Shown here: positions 1 through 7,055 of the stretch, piece by piece
How positions within the stretch are numbered: position 1 is the first letter of the stretch
Layout: the number at the start of each line of letters is the position of its first letter
Source: an uncultured Nitrososphaerota archaeon
Lineage (GTDB): Bacteria > Bacillota > Clostridia > Oscillospirales > Ruminococcaceae
Assembly (NCBI GenBank): GCA_934869045.1
Contig: CAKXAF010000081.1
Location: forward strand, 1 to 9,730
Direction of reading: 5' to 3'
Length of the DNA stretch: 9,730 nt
The notes under the pieces: generated by a model
Databases searched by the model: none
Told to the model about the DNA's origin: nothing
What the model saw: the letters and a program-made list of their open reading frames with translations, nothing else
Program-made: the position numbers and the translations under genes

Positions 1-1018
1 CTGTAAGCCGGTGACGGGAGAAGTGGTATTTACCACAGCGATGACCGGTTATCTGGAGACATTGACGGACCCCAGCTATTATGGGCAGATGGTGGTGCAT
101 ACGTTTCCCTTAATAGGAAATTATGGGGTGATCCCCGCTGATTTTGAGAGCAAAGGCCCCCATGTTTCCGCTTATATTGTCCGCGAATGGTGTCAGACTC
201 CCTCGAATTTCCGCTGTGAAGGGGATCTTGACACTTTTTTAAAGAAAGCGGGCGTTGTAGGCCTTTACGGCATTGACACTCGGGCTCTGACCCGGATCAT
301 CCGGGAACACGGCGTTATGAATGCCAAGATCGTCACCAGTCTGGAGAAGAAGGACGCGGCAGTGGAGGAGGCAAAGGCCTACGCAGTCCGGGGCGCCGTG
401 GCGGCAATGAGCTGCAGGGAACCGGAGACAATTACGCCGGATGGCGTTCAGTACCGGGTCGTACTTTGGGACTTCGGCGAGAAGGAAAACATCCGCCGGG
501 AACTGCTCAGCCGGGGCTGCGAGGTGACGATGGTGCCTTATGACACCACCGCAGAGGAGATCCTGGCCCTGGACCCCGACGGTATAATGCTATCCAATGG
601 CCCCGGTGATCCGGCGGAGAACACCGGCGTTATCACGGAGCTGAGAAAGCTCTGCAAATCGGGCAAACCCATTTTTGGTATCTGCCTGGGGCATCAGCTG
701 ACCGCCCTGGCTCAAGGCGCGAGGACGGAGAAACTCAAATACGGCCATCGGGGCGCCAATCAACCTGTGGAGGACACTGCTACCGGACGGGTCTACATTA
801 CCAGCCAGAATCACGGCTACGCGGTGGTGGCAGAATCCCTGCCGAAGAACGCCAACATGCGCTTTGTCAATGCCAACGACGGCACCTGCGAGGGCGTGGA
901 TTATCTGGACGCGCCGATCTTCACGGTCCAGTTCCATCCAGAGGCCTGTGCGGGTCCCCAAGATACTGCTTTTCTGTTCGATCGGTTTTTGGACAGCATG
1001 GAGAGTTACAAAAAATAA
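1..1018 (+). CDS. carA: Carbamoyl-phosphate synthase small (glutaminase) subunit, 5' end cut off by window
   Basis: CarA hydrolyses glutamine and passes ammonia to the large subunit CarB, which makes carbamoyl phosphate for pyrimidine and arginine synthesis in the cytoplasm. The frame is open to the left edge, so the GTG at 11 is probably an internal Val codon and roughly 20-30 N-terminal residues lie outside. Counting from that GTG, the CarA-specific N-terminal domain shows TAMTGY and PLIGNYG, followed by TRALTRIIREHG. The class I glutaminase domain follows with SNGPGDP, the nucleophile in GICLGHQ (Cys225, bases 683-685), the CarA signature KYGHRGANQPV, TSQNHGY, and FHPEA carrying His309 and Glu311. 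The triad is therefore complete. No carB follows; the next gene is guaA after 60 bases. Identity is secure from the CarA-only N-terminal domain, which rules out a stand-alone amidotransferase. Confidence 0.96.
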   Translation, partial: CKPVTGEVVFTTAMTGYLETLTDPSYYGQMVVHTFPLIGNYGVIPADFESKGPHVSAYIVREWCQTPSNFRCEGDLDTFLKKAGVVGLYGIDTRALTRIIREHGVMNAKIVTSLEKKDAAVEEAKAYAVRGAVAAMSCREPETITPDGVQYRVVLWDFGEKENIRRELLSRGCEVTMVPYDTTAEEILALDPDGIMLSNGPGDPAENTGVITELRKLCKSGKPIFGICLGHQLTALAQGARTEKLKYGHRGANQPVEDTATGRVYITSQNHGYAVVAESLPKNANMRFVNANDGTCEGVDYLDAPIFTVQFHPEACAGPQDTAFLFDRFLDSMESYKK

Positions 1019-1062
1019 AGATAGAGCCCCCATTCTGCGAGCGAGAGAAGAGAAATAAAAAG

Positions 1063-1068
1063 AGGAGG
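1063..1068 (+). promoter_or_regulatory. Ribosome binding site fixing the guaA GTG start
   Basis: A perfect AGGAGG lies 10 bases before the GTG at 1079, inside a purine-rich leader (about 1037-1070). An in-frame TAA (1076-1078) directly abuts the GTG, so no earlier in-frame start is possible and GTG is the initiator. Confidence 0.85.
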
Positions 1069-1078
1069 AACCAGCTAA

Positions 1079-2632
1079 GTGAAAAATGAATTGGTCATCA
1101 TCCTGGATTTCGGTGGGCAATATAATCAGCTGATCGCCCGGCGGGTGCGGGAGTGCGGCGTCTACTGCGAGGTCCATCCCTATACCACTCCCGTCTCTGA
1201 GCTGAAGGAGAAAAAACCAATCGGCATCATCTTCACCGGCGGCCCGGACAGCGTCTACCGGGAAGATTCGCCCAAAGTGGATCCGGTGGTCTTTGACTGG
1301 GGCGTACCCATTCTGGGCATTTGCTATGGCTGCCAGCTGATGTCCCAAACCCTGGGCGGGCGCGTCACCGCGGCTCAGGATGACACCGCCCGGGAATACG
1401 GCAAAACCACCACCTATTATAACACCTCCTGCCGCCTGTTCGACGGGCTCCCTGAGCAGGGTGTATCCTGGATGAGCCACGGCGACTACATGGCCGCTAT
1501 CCCTGCGGGCTTTACTCTGGAGGCTCATTCCGACGCCTGCCCCAACGTGGCCATTGCCGATGAGAAGCGAGGCTTTTACGGCGTCCAGTTCCACCCGGAG
1601 GTCAACCACACGGAAAACGGCGCGCAGATGATCCGCAATTTTCTCTTTAAGGTCTGCGGCGCCAAGGGCGACTGGACCATGGAGGATTATTGCAGGTCCA
1701 CTATCGCCCGGCTGCGGGAGGAGATCGGATCCAGGGGACGGGTGCTTCTGGCTTTGTCCGGCGGCGTGGATTCTTCTGTTCTGGCGGCGCTGCTGGCCGA
1801 GGCCATCAGCGACCGGCTGACCTGCATTTTTGTGGATCACGGCCTTATGCGCAAGGACGAGGGCAGCGAGGTGGAAAACGCCTTCCGGAAATGGGATGTC
1901 CGCTTCGTCCGGGTGGACGCGGAGGAGCGCTTTCTGAGCAAGCTCGCCGGCGTAGAGGATCCTCAGGAGAAGCGCCGCATCATCGGCGCGGAGTTCGGTT
2001 ATGTTTTCCGGGATGAGGCGGAGCGCTTCGGCATCACCAATGAGGATTTTCTGGCCCAAGGGACCATCTATCCTGATGTCATCGAGTCCGGAAAGGGCGA
2101 CGCCGACGTCATCAAGAGCCATCACAACCGGTTGCTGCCCCCTGAGGTAGTTGCCCGGTTCAAAGGTGTGCTGGAGCCGCTGGACCTGCTCTTCAAGGAT
2201 GAGGTGCGGGCCTTGGGCCGGGAACTTGGCCTGCCGGAATACCTGGTCATGCGGCAGCCCTTCCCCGGCCCAGGCCTTGCCATCCGTATCATTGGCGCGG
2301 TGACGAAGGAAAAGGCGGATACCCTCCGGGAGGCAGATTTTATCTTCCGAGAGGAAATCGCTAAGACCGGCGAAAACAGAAACCTGAGCCAGTATTTTGC
2401 CGTGCTGACAAATTCCCGCTCCGTAGGCGTTATGGGAGACGGCCGGACCTACGACTACACTCTGGCGCTCCGGGCGGTAACCACCAGCGATTTCATGACG
2501 GCAGACTGGGCTAGGCTTCCCTATGAGGTACTGGACCGGATTTCCGTACGGCTGGTCAACGAAGTAAAAGGCATCAACCGCATCGTTTATGACATCACAT
2601 CCAAGCCCCCCGCAACAATTGAATGGGAGTAA
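1079..2632 (+). CDS. guaA: GMP synthase (glutamine-hydrolysing), full-length copy
   Basis: Converts XMP, ATP and glutamine to GMP, the last step of de novo guanine nucleotide synthesis. The 517-residue protein is close to the usual size of about 525. Domain order is standard. A class I glutaminase spans about residues 1-195 with FGGQYNQLIARR, GGPDSV, nucleophile Cys82 in GICYGCQ (the family usually has GICYGMQ), and His172/Glu174 in QFHPE. The ATP-pyrophosphatase domain follows, with P-loop SGGVDSS at 227-233, LAQGTIYPD and IKSHHN. The C-terminal dimerisation domain has LFKDEVR, RQPFPGPGL, SVGVMGDGR and the ending KPPATIEWE. One oddity is that the VGGLP normally following KSHHN is replaced by RLLPP (residues 351-355), and the stretch to LEPL is two residues longer than in E. 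coli GuaA as I recall it. The start is GTG, forced by an in-frame stop just upstream. It lies 54 bases before a second, partly degenerate guaA paralogue. Confidence 0.96.
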   Translation: MKNELVIILDFGGQYNQLIARRVRECGVYCEVHPYTTPVSELKEKKPIGIIFTGGPDSVYREDSPKVDPVVFDWGVPILGICYGCQLMSQTLGGRVTAAQDDTAREYGKTTTYYNTSCRLFDGLPEQGVSWMSHGDYMAAIPAGFTLEAHSDACPNVAIADEKRGFYGVQFHPEVNHTENGAQMIRNFLFKVCGAKGDWTMEDYCRSTIARLREEIGSRGRVLLALSGGVDSSVLAALLAEAISDRLTCIFVDHGLMRKDEGSEVENAFRKWDVRFVRVDAEERFLSKLAGVEDPQEKRRIIGAEFGYVFRDEAERFGITNEDFLAQGTIYPDVIESGKGDADVIKSHHNRLLPPEVVARFKGVLEPLDLLFKDEVRALGRELGLPEYLVMRQPFPGPGLAIRIIGAVTKEKADTLREADFIFREEIAKTGENRNLSQYFAVLTNSRSVGVMGDGRTYDYTLALRAVTTSDFMTADWARLPYEVLDRISVRLVNEVKGINRIVYDITSKPPATIEWE

Positions 2633-2675
2633 CCCGGACAGTGATATCGTTAAAATCTCATCGGACAACGGAGAT

Positions 2676-2680
2676 GGAGG
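2676..2680 (+). promoter_or_regulatory. Ribosome binding site of the second GMP synthase gene
   Basis: GGAGG lies six bases before the ATG at 2687. This good signal indicates that the paralogue is meant to be translated independently and is not a relic. The 54-base gap after the first guaA has no terminator-like hairpin. Confidence 0.75.
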
Positions 2681-2686
2681 AAGTTT

Positions 2687-3985
2687 ATGAAACAGGATAT
2701 GATCGCAGTCGTGGATCTGGGGAGCACCCGGAATACCGATGTGGCCCGGGCTATCCGCGCCTTGGGTGTTTACAGTGAAATCTGCAATTATGATGTAACG
2801 GCGGCGGAATTGAAAGCTCTTCCCAATGTGAGGGGGATTGTCGCCAACGGTGGCCCCAACGACGTGGTGGACGGCAAGAAAATCGGGATCACCGAGGAGA
2901 TCCGCGCCAGTGGCCTGCCGGTTTATACCTTCGACTACGCGGAGGAGGGGAAACTCAACCCTATGCCTGCTGAAGATGGGGAGATCTGTGAGGCTCTGCG
3001 CGGCTTCGTCTTTGATACCTGTCAGGCCCAGGCAAACTGGAACATGGAAAACTTTATCGCGGATCAGATCGAGTTGATTCGCAGTCAGATCGGCGATAAA
3101 AAGGTGTTGCTGGCGCTGTCCGGCGGTGTGGATTCCTCCGTGGTCGCCGCTTTGCTCCTGAAAGCGGTGGGCAGCCAACTGACCTGTGTTCATGTGAATC
3201 ATGGCCTGCTCCGCAAAGGCGAGCCGGAACAGGTGGTACGGGTATTCCAGGACGAGCTGAACGCCAATTTGGTGTATGTAGACGCTGCTGACCGTTTCCT
3301 GGGCAAGCTGGAAAATGTGGCGGATCCGGAGAAAAAACGCAAAATTATCGGAGCAGAATTTATTCGTGTCTTTGAAGAAGAAGCCCGGAAGCTAGACGGC
3401 ATCGAGTTCCTGGCCCAAGGCACTATCTATCCGGATATTGTGGAAAGCGGCACTAAAACCGCTAAAATGGTCAAGAGCCATCACAACGTGGGCGGCCTGC
3501 CCGAGGATCTGCAGTTTGAGCTGGTAGAGCCGCTGAAGATGCTCTTCAAGGACGAGGTCCGGGCCTGCGGCTCCGCGCTGGGGCTGCCGGACAGCATGGT
3601 CTACCGGCAGCCTTTCCCCGGCCCTGGTCTCGGAGTACGCTGCCTGGGCGCGATCACCCGGGACCGCCTGGAGGCGCTGCGGGAGTCCGATGCCATCCTG
3701 CGGGAGGAATTCGCCGCCAGCGGCCTGGAGGGAAAGGTCTGGCAGTATTTCACCGTCGTTCCGGACTTCAAGTCCGTTGGTGTGCGTGACAATGCCCGAT
3801 GCTTTGACTGGCCGGTTATCATTCGTGCGGTAAACACCATCGATGCCATGACTGCAGAAGTTCCGGAGCTTCCCTGGGCGGCCCTGCAGAAGATTACCCG
3901 GCGGATCCTTGACGAAGTCCCTGCCGTCAACCGGGTCTGCTTTGATCTTTCGCCCAAGCCTACGGCCACCATCGAGTGGGAGTAA
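2687..3985 (+). CDS. GMP synthase paralogue with a degenerate, truncated glutaminase domain
   Basis: This 432-residue protein aligns by eye with the preceding GMP synthase along its length but is about 85 residues shorter. Residues 1-90 are a recognisable amidotransferase half-domain: VVDLGSTRNTDVARAIRALG replaces the FGGQY region, GGPNDV is kept, and the nucleophile motif GICYG has become TFDYA, putting Asp83 where Cys should be. The protein then jumps at about residues 89-98 to the linker before the synthetase domain, missing the segment with the His-Glu pair. From there it is conserved: P-loop SGGVDSS (145-151), LAQGTIYPD, VKSHHNVGGLP, LFKDEVR, RQPFPGPGL, KSVGV and terminal KPTATIEWE. The usual GDGR motif is changed to DNAR (residues 368-371). 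It cannot hydrolyse glutamine itself as seen here. It may use free ammonia, pair with the intact copy, or act on another substrate; these functions are inferences. The frame is open throughout, arguing against a pseudogene. Confidence 0.88.
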   Translation: MKQDMIAVVDLGSTRNTDVARAIRALGVYSEICNYDVTAAELKALPNVRGIVANGGPNDVVDGKKIGITEEIRASGLPVYTFDYAEEGKLNPMPAEDGEICEALRGFVFDTCQAQANWNMENFIADQIELIRSQIGDKKVLLALSGGVDSSVVAALLLKAVGSQLTCVHVNHGLLRKGEPEQVVRVFQDELNANLVYVDAADRFLGKLENVADPEKKRKIIGAEFIRVFEEEARKLDGIEFLAQGTIYPDIVESGTKTAKMVKSHHNVGGLPEDLQFELVEPLKMLFKDEVRACGSALGLPDSMVYRQPFPGPGLGVRCLGAITRDRLEALRESDAILREEFAASGLEGKVWQYFTVVPDFKSVGVRDNARCFDWPVIIRAVNTIDAMTAEVPELPWAALQKITRRILDEVPAVNRVCFDLSPKPTATIEWE

Positions 3986-4028
3986 GCACGGCAAAGGCAA
4001 AAATTTCTGTGTGACGGAGGAAAGCGTT

Positions 4029-4451
4029 ATGGAATACCGGAAATTCGGAAATACCATCGTCGTACGGATGGACAAAGGAGAAGAGATCCTCGAGCAGCTG
4101 CGGGTGCTGGCGGAGCGAGAGACGATCCGGCTGGCCAGCGTCAGCGCCCTGGGAGCCGTGGGAGACTTTACGGTCGGCGTGTTTCGGACGGCAGAAAAGC
4201 AGTATAAGGCCAATCACTTTACTGGCGACTTTGAGATTGTCTCCCTGACAGGGACCATCAATACCATGGACGGCGGGTTCTATTCCCATCTCCATATGAG
4301 CGCCGGGAACGAGGAGGGGCAGGTTTTCGGGGGCCATCTGAACCGCGCGGTAGTCAGCGCAACCTGCGAGATGATCCTTCAGCTCATTGACGGCCGGGTA
4401 GACCGGTGCTTCGATCCGGAAACCGGGCTGAATCTGTTTCAGTTTCAGTAA
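4029..4451 (+). CDS. PPC/DUF296 domain protein, 140 residues
   Basis: A single-domain bacterial PPC (plants and prokaryotes conserved, DUF296) protein. The ATG at 4029 was chosen because GGAGG (4016-4020) lies eight bases before it; the in-frame frame opening further upstream overlaps the preceding gene and encodes unrelated sequence. The family core is visible: ASVSALGAVGDFTVGVF at about 36-52, then SHLHMSAGNEEGQVFGGHL at about 86-104. His87, His89 and His103 fit the histidine cluster proposed to bind metal in bacterial members. In plants this domain accompanies AT-hook DNA-binding motifs, but no AT-hook or other DNA-binding segment is present here, so automatic labels such as 'DNA-binding protein' should be treated with caution. 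The biochemical role of stand-alone members is not established. It follows the GMP synthase paralogue by 43 bases, so it is probably co-transcribed with the carA-guaA run. Confidence 0.9.
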   Translation: MEYRKFGNTIVVRMDKGEEILEQLRVLAERETIRLASVSALGAVGDFTVGVFRTAEKQYKANHFTGDFEIVSLTGTINTMDGGFYSHLHMSAGNEEGQVFGGHLNRAVVSATCEMILQLIDGRVDRCFDPETGLNLFQFQ

Positions 4452-4453
4452 AG

Positions 4454-4498
4454 CGGGGAGAGACTGCCTGCCGGGATCCGGCGGGCGGCGTCTCCCCG
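4454..4498 (+). repeat. Long GC-rich hairpin after the PPC gene
   Basis: Outer arms CGGGGAGA (4454-4461) and TCTCCCCG (4491-4498) flank a second stem, GCCTGCCGG (4466-4474) with CCGGCGGGC (4478-4486), closed by a GAT loop. That gives 17 base pairs with one G-U and a small internal loop. No T-run follows, so it is not a classical intrinsic terminator by itself. It may be an RNA 3'-end stabiliser, a backup terminator, or part of an alternative fold with the next hairpin. Confidence 0.7.
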
Positions 4499-4510
4499 GA
4501 TCAATTGTGT

Positions 4511-4547
4511 CCCGGAGGCGGAGATGTCCTCCGGGGCCTCTTCTTTT
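4511..4547 (+). terminator. Probable intrinsic terminator between the PPC gene and dapF
   Basis: The stem CCCGGAGG (4511-4518) pairs perfectly with CCTCCGGG (4528-4535) around a nine-base loop, and is followed by the T-rich CCTCTTCTTTT (4537-4547). It would end the carA-guaA-guaA2-PPC transcript. The T-tract is interrupted by C residues, so read-through into dapF 26 bases later is possible. Confidence 0.7.
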
Positions 4548-4573
4548 AAAATCTTTCAGAAAGGGTGAGATTC

Positions 4574-5413
4574 ATGAAGCTGCGTTTTACGAAAATGCAT
4601 GGCTGCGGGAACGATTATGTGTATGTAAACTGCTTTGAGCAGGAGGTCCAAGATCCTGTTGCGCTGAGCATTGTCATTTCCGACCGTCACTTCGGCGTCG
4701 GGGGGGATGGATTAGTCCTCATCTGCCCATCCGCCGTCGCGGACGCGAAAATGAGAATGTTCAACGCCGACGGCAGCGAGGGAAAGATGTGTGGCAACGC
4801 CATCCGCTGCGTCGGAAAGTATCTCTATGACCATCATATGGTGGACAAAACCACCGTGACCGTCGAGACCCTCAGTGGAATCAAAAGCCTAGAGCTGTTT
4901 TTGAAAGACGGTCTTGTGGATTCCGCCCGGGTCAATATGGGATCCGCAATCCTAGAGCCGTCCAAAATCCCGGTGAATCTCCCCGGAGACCGGGTGGCGG
5001 CCGTCCCGGTTTCCATCGGTGGGACGGATTATTCCATCACCTGCGTTTCCATGGGCAATCCCCACTGTGTGGTATTCGGCGGGGATCCCTACCGACTGGA
5101 TCTGGAGAAGATCGGACCGGTATTTGAAAATGATCCGCTTTTCCCCGAACAGGTCAATACGGAATTCATCCAGGTCCTGGATGGCCGCACCCTCCGAATG
5201 CGGGTCTGGGAGCGGGGAAGTGGGGAAACCTGGGCCTGCGGAACCGGCGCCTGCGCGGCGGCGGTGGCGGCGGTGCTGAACGGCTTCTGCCCCAAAGGGG
5301 AGGACATCCGGGTCTGCCTCCGGGGAGGCGATCTGACCGTCCGCTACACCGATGAGGCGGTCTATATGACGGGCGAGGCGGTCAGGGTTTTTGACGGTGA
5401 ATGGGATGTATGA
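4574..5413 (+). CDS. dapF: Diaminopimelate epimerase
   Basis: Interconverts LL- and meso-diaminopimelate by a cofactor-free two-cysteine acid/base mechanism, supplying meso-DAP for peptidoglycan and for lysine. The 279-residue length is normal. The N-terminal half starts MKLRFTKMHGCGNDYVY and carries the first catalytic cysteine, Cys73, in SEGKMCGNAIRC. The C-terminal half has MGNPHCV and the second cysteine, Cys222, in RGSGETWACGTGACA. Both signature motifs are intact. The ATG at 4574 was preferred over the in-frame GTG at 4565 because it gives the standard family N-terminus and because the purine-rich AAAGGGTGAG just upstream, which overlaps that GTG, is the likely ribosome binding site. 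It is followed by pyrG after 16 bases and, one gene later, by dapL, the preceding enzyme of the same pathway. Confidence 0.97.
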   Translation: MKLRFTKMHGCGNDYVYVNCFEQEVQDPVALSIVISDRHFGVGGDGLVLICPSAVADAKMRMFNADGSEGKMCGNAIRCVGKYLYDHHMVDKTTVTVETLSGIKSLELFLKDGLVDSARVNMGSAILEPSKIPVNLPGDRVAAVPVSIGGTDYSITCVSMGNPHCVVFGGDPYRLDLEKIGPVFENDPLFPEQVNTEFIQVLDGRTLRMRVWERGSGETWACGTGACAAAVAAVLNGFCPKGEDIRVCLRGGDLTVRYTDEAVYMTGEAVRVFDGEWDV

Positions 5414-5426
5414 GGAAAGGGTGAGG
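5413..5426 (+). promoter_or_regulatory. Ribosome binding region supporting the pyrG start
   Basis: The stretch AGGAAAGGGTGAGG begins at the dapF stop codon and precedes the ATG at 5430. It supports that ATG over the in-frame ATG at 5406, which would overlap the end of dapF, has only a weak purine signal, and would add eight residues before the family-typical MTKHIFVTGG. Confidence 0.6.
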
Positions 5427-5429
5427 AAG

Positions 5430-7043
5430 ATGACCAAGCATATTTTTGTAACCGGCGGTGTGGTGTCCGGTTTGGGCAAGGGAATCACCGCGGCGTCCCT
5501 GGGACGCCTCCTGAAATCCCGGGGTCTGCGCATCGCCGCCCAGAAACTGGATCCCTACATCAATGTAGATCCCGGCACCATGAGTCCCTACCAGCACGGT
5601 GAGGTCTTCGTCACCGACGACGGCGCAGAGACGGACCTGGATTTGGGTCATTACGAGCGGTTTATCGACGAGGATTTGAACCAGTTCTCCAACCTAACCA
5701 CCGGTAAGGTCTACTGGAACGTCCTTTCCAAGGAACGGAGGGGCGAATACCTGGGCGAGACGGTCCAGGTAATCCCCCATATCACCAATGAGATCAAATC
5801 CTTTATCTATTCGGTGGGGGCTAAGACCAACGCGGATGTGGTTATCACCGAAATCGGCGGAACGACAGGAGACATCGAAAGCCAGCCCTTCCTTGAGGCT
5901 ATCCGTCAAGTCTCCCACGAGGTGGGACGGGATAACTGCCTGTTCCTCCATGTCACCCTGGTTCCCTATATCAAAAGTTCCGGTGAGCACAAGTCCAAGC
6001 CTACCCAGCACTCGGTCAAGGAGCTTCAGTCCTTCGGCATTATGCCAGATATTATTATCACCCGCTGCGATGAGCCCATCGACCCTTCCATCCGGCAAAA
6101 GATCGCCCTGTTCTGCAACGTCAAGGCGGACTGCGTCATCGAAAACCTGACTCTGCCTGTGCTCTACCAGGCGCCGCTGATGCTGGAGGAAAACGGCCTG
6201 GCCGACATCGTCTGTCGGGAGCTGCATATTGACTGCGGCCCTTGCGACCTCACTGAGTGGCAGCAGATGCTGAACCGTATCGCCGGCTGCAGCCGGGAGG
6301 TTCGCATCGCCTTGGTTGGTAAGTATGTCAAGCTCCATGACGCTTACCTTTCCGTAGCAGAATCCCTTCGTCACGCCGGATACGAGAATGGTGCGACCGT
6401 CCAGATCGTCTGGGTGGATTCGGAACAGCTGGACGACGGCAGTGCAGAGGCCGCCCTGGCAGGCTGCGACGGGGTTATTGTTCCCGGCGGATTCGGAGAT
6501 CGGGGAATTGAGGGGATGATTGCCGCCGCCAGGTACGCCCGGACCCATCATGTGCCTTACTTCGGCATCTGTCTGGGAATGCAGATTGCGGTCATTGAGT
6601 ACGCGCGCTCGGTCCTGGGCTGGAGGGACGCCAATTCCAGCGAGTTCCACCCGGAGAGTGAACACTGTGTCATCGCTCTGATGCCGGACCAGCAGGGGAA
6701 TATCCCCAAGGGCGGCACCATGCGGCTGGGCGCTTATCCCTGTGCGGTACAGCCCGGCACGGAGATGGAACGTGCCTATGGAAAGGCGCAGATCTCGGAA
6801 CGCCACCGCCACCGCTACGAATTCAACAACGAGTTCCGGCAGGCCTTCCTGGACGCGGGGCTGATCCTGGGCGGCACGTCTCCCGACGGGCATTTGGTGG
6901 AGGCAGTGGAGGTGCCGGGTGAACGGTTCTGCCTGGGGGTTCAGTTCCATCCGGAGTTCAAGAGCCGCCCCAACCGGGCTCATCCGCTTTTTAAGGATTT
7001 TATTGCCGCCGCTGTGGAACAGAACCGGAAACGGGCAGAGTGA
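5430..7043 (+). CDS. pyrG: CTP synthase (glutamine-hydrolysing)
   Basis: Aminates UTP to CTP using ATP and glutamine-derived ammonia. The 537-residue protein matches the usual length of 535-550. The N-terminal synthase domain (about 1-270) starts MTKHIFVTGGVVSGLGKG, an ATP-binding loop, and includes QKLDPYINVDPGTMSP, DDGAETDLDLGHYERF, EIGGTTGDIES and SGEHKSKPTQHSVKEL. The class I glutaminase domain (about 290-537) includes VPGGFGDRG, nucleophile Cys381 in GICLGMQ, RHRHRYEFNN, and His507/Glu509 in QFHPEF. All catalytic residues expected from the family are present. It sits between dapF and dapL with gaps of 16 and 12 bases, so the three are almost certainly one operon. I see no leader-type attenuator like the initiating G-repeat control known for some Gram-positive pyrG genes; the short 16-base gap leaves no room for one. 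Confidence 0.97.
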   Translation: MTKHIFVTGGVVSGLGKGITAASLGRLLKSRGLRIAAQKLDPYINVDPGTMSPYQHGEVFVTDDGAETDLDLGHYERFIDEDLNQFSNLTTGKVYWNVLSKERRGEYLGETVQVIPHITNEIKSFIYSVGAKTNADVVITEIGGTTGDIESQPFLEAIRQVSHEVGRDNCLFLHVTLVPYIKSSGEHKSKPTQHSVKELQSFGIMPDIIITRCDEPIDPSIRQKIALFCNVKADCVIENLTLPVLYQAPLMLEENGLADIVCRELHIDCGPCDLTEWQQMLNRIAGCSREVRIALVGKYVKLHDAYLSVAESLRHAGYENGATVQIVWVDSEQLDDGSAEAALAGCDGVIVPGGFGDRGIEGMIAAARYARTHHVPYFGICLGMQIAVIEYARSVLGWRDANSSEFHPESEHCVIALMPDQQGNIPKGGTMRLGAYPCAVQPGTEMERAYGKAQISERHRHRYEFNNEFRQAFLDAGLILGGTSPDGHLVEAVEVPGERFCLGVQFHPEFKSRPNRAHPLFKDFIAAAVEQNRKRAE

Positions 7044-7055
7044 GGAGAACCTCTT

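Noticed and set aside
2662..2676. Small inverted repeat near the second GMP synthase start
   Set aside because: Only about five base pairs around a ten-base loop in an ordinary intergenic gap; too weak to call a regulatory structure or terminator.
590..3202. An 870-codon open frame on the minus strand across carA, guaA and the guaA paralogue
   Set aside because: It lies exactly antisense to three clearly conserved genes, its translation shows no recognisable motif or domain, and long antisense openings are expected opposite GC-rich coding sequence. The same applies to the 461-codon minus-strand frame opposite pyrG (5694-7079).
2687..3985. Reading the second GMP synthase as a pseudogene
   Set aside because: The frame is continuous, there is a good ribosome binding site, and the ATP-pyrophosphatase and C-terminal motifs are intact; the loss is confined to the glutaminase domain.
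3909..4028. Possible N-terminal extension of the PPC protein overlapping the GMP synthase paralogue
   Set aside because: The extra 40 residues are read from the other gene's codons, do not resemble the family, and the ATG at 4029 has a well-placed GGAGG.
4505..4552. Promoter-like TAAAAT (4547-4552) just before dapF
   Set aside because: It resembles a -10 box, but no acceptable -35 lies about 17 bases upstream and the bases overlap the terminator tail, so a promoter cannot be supported.
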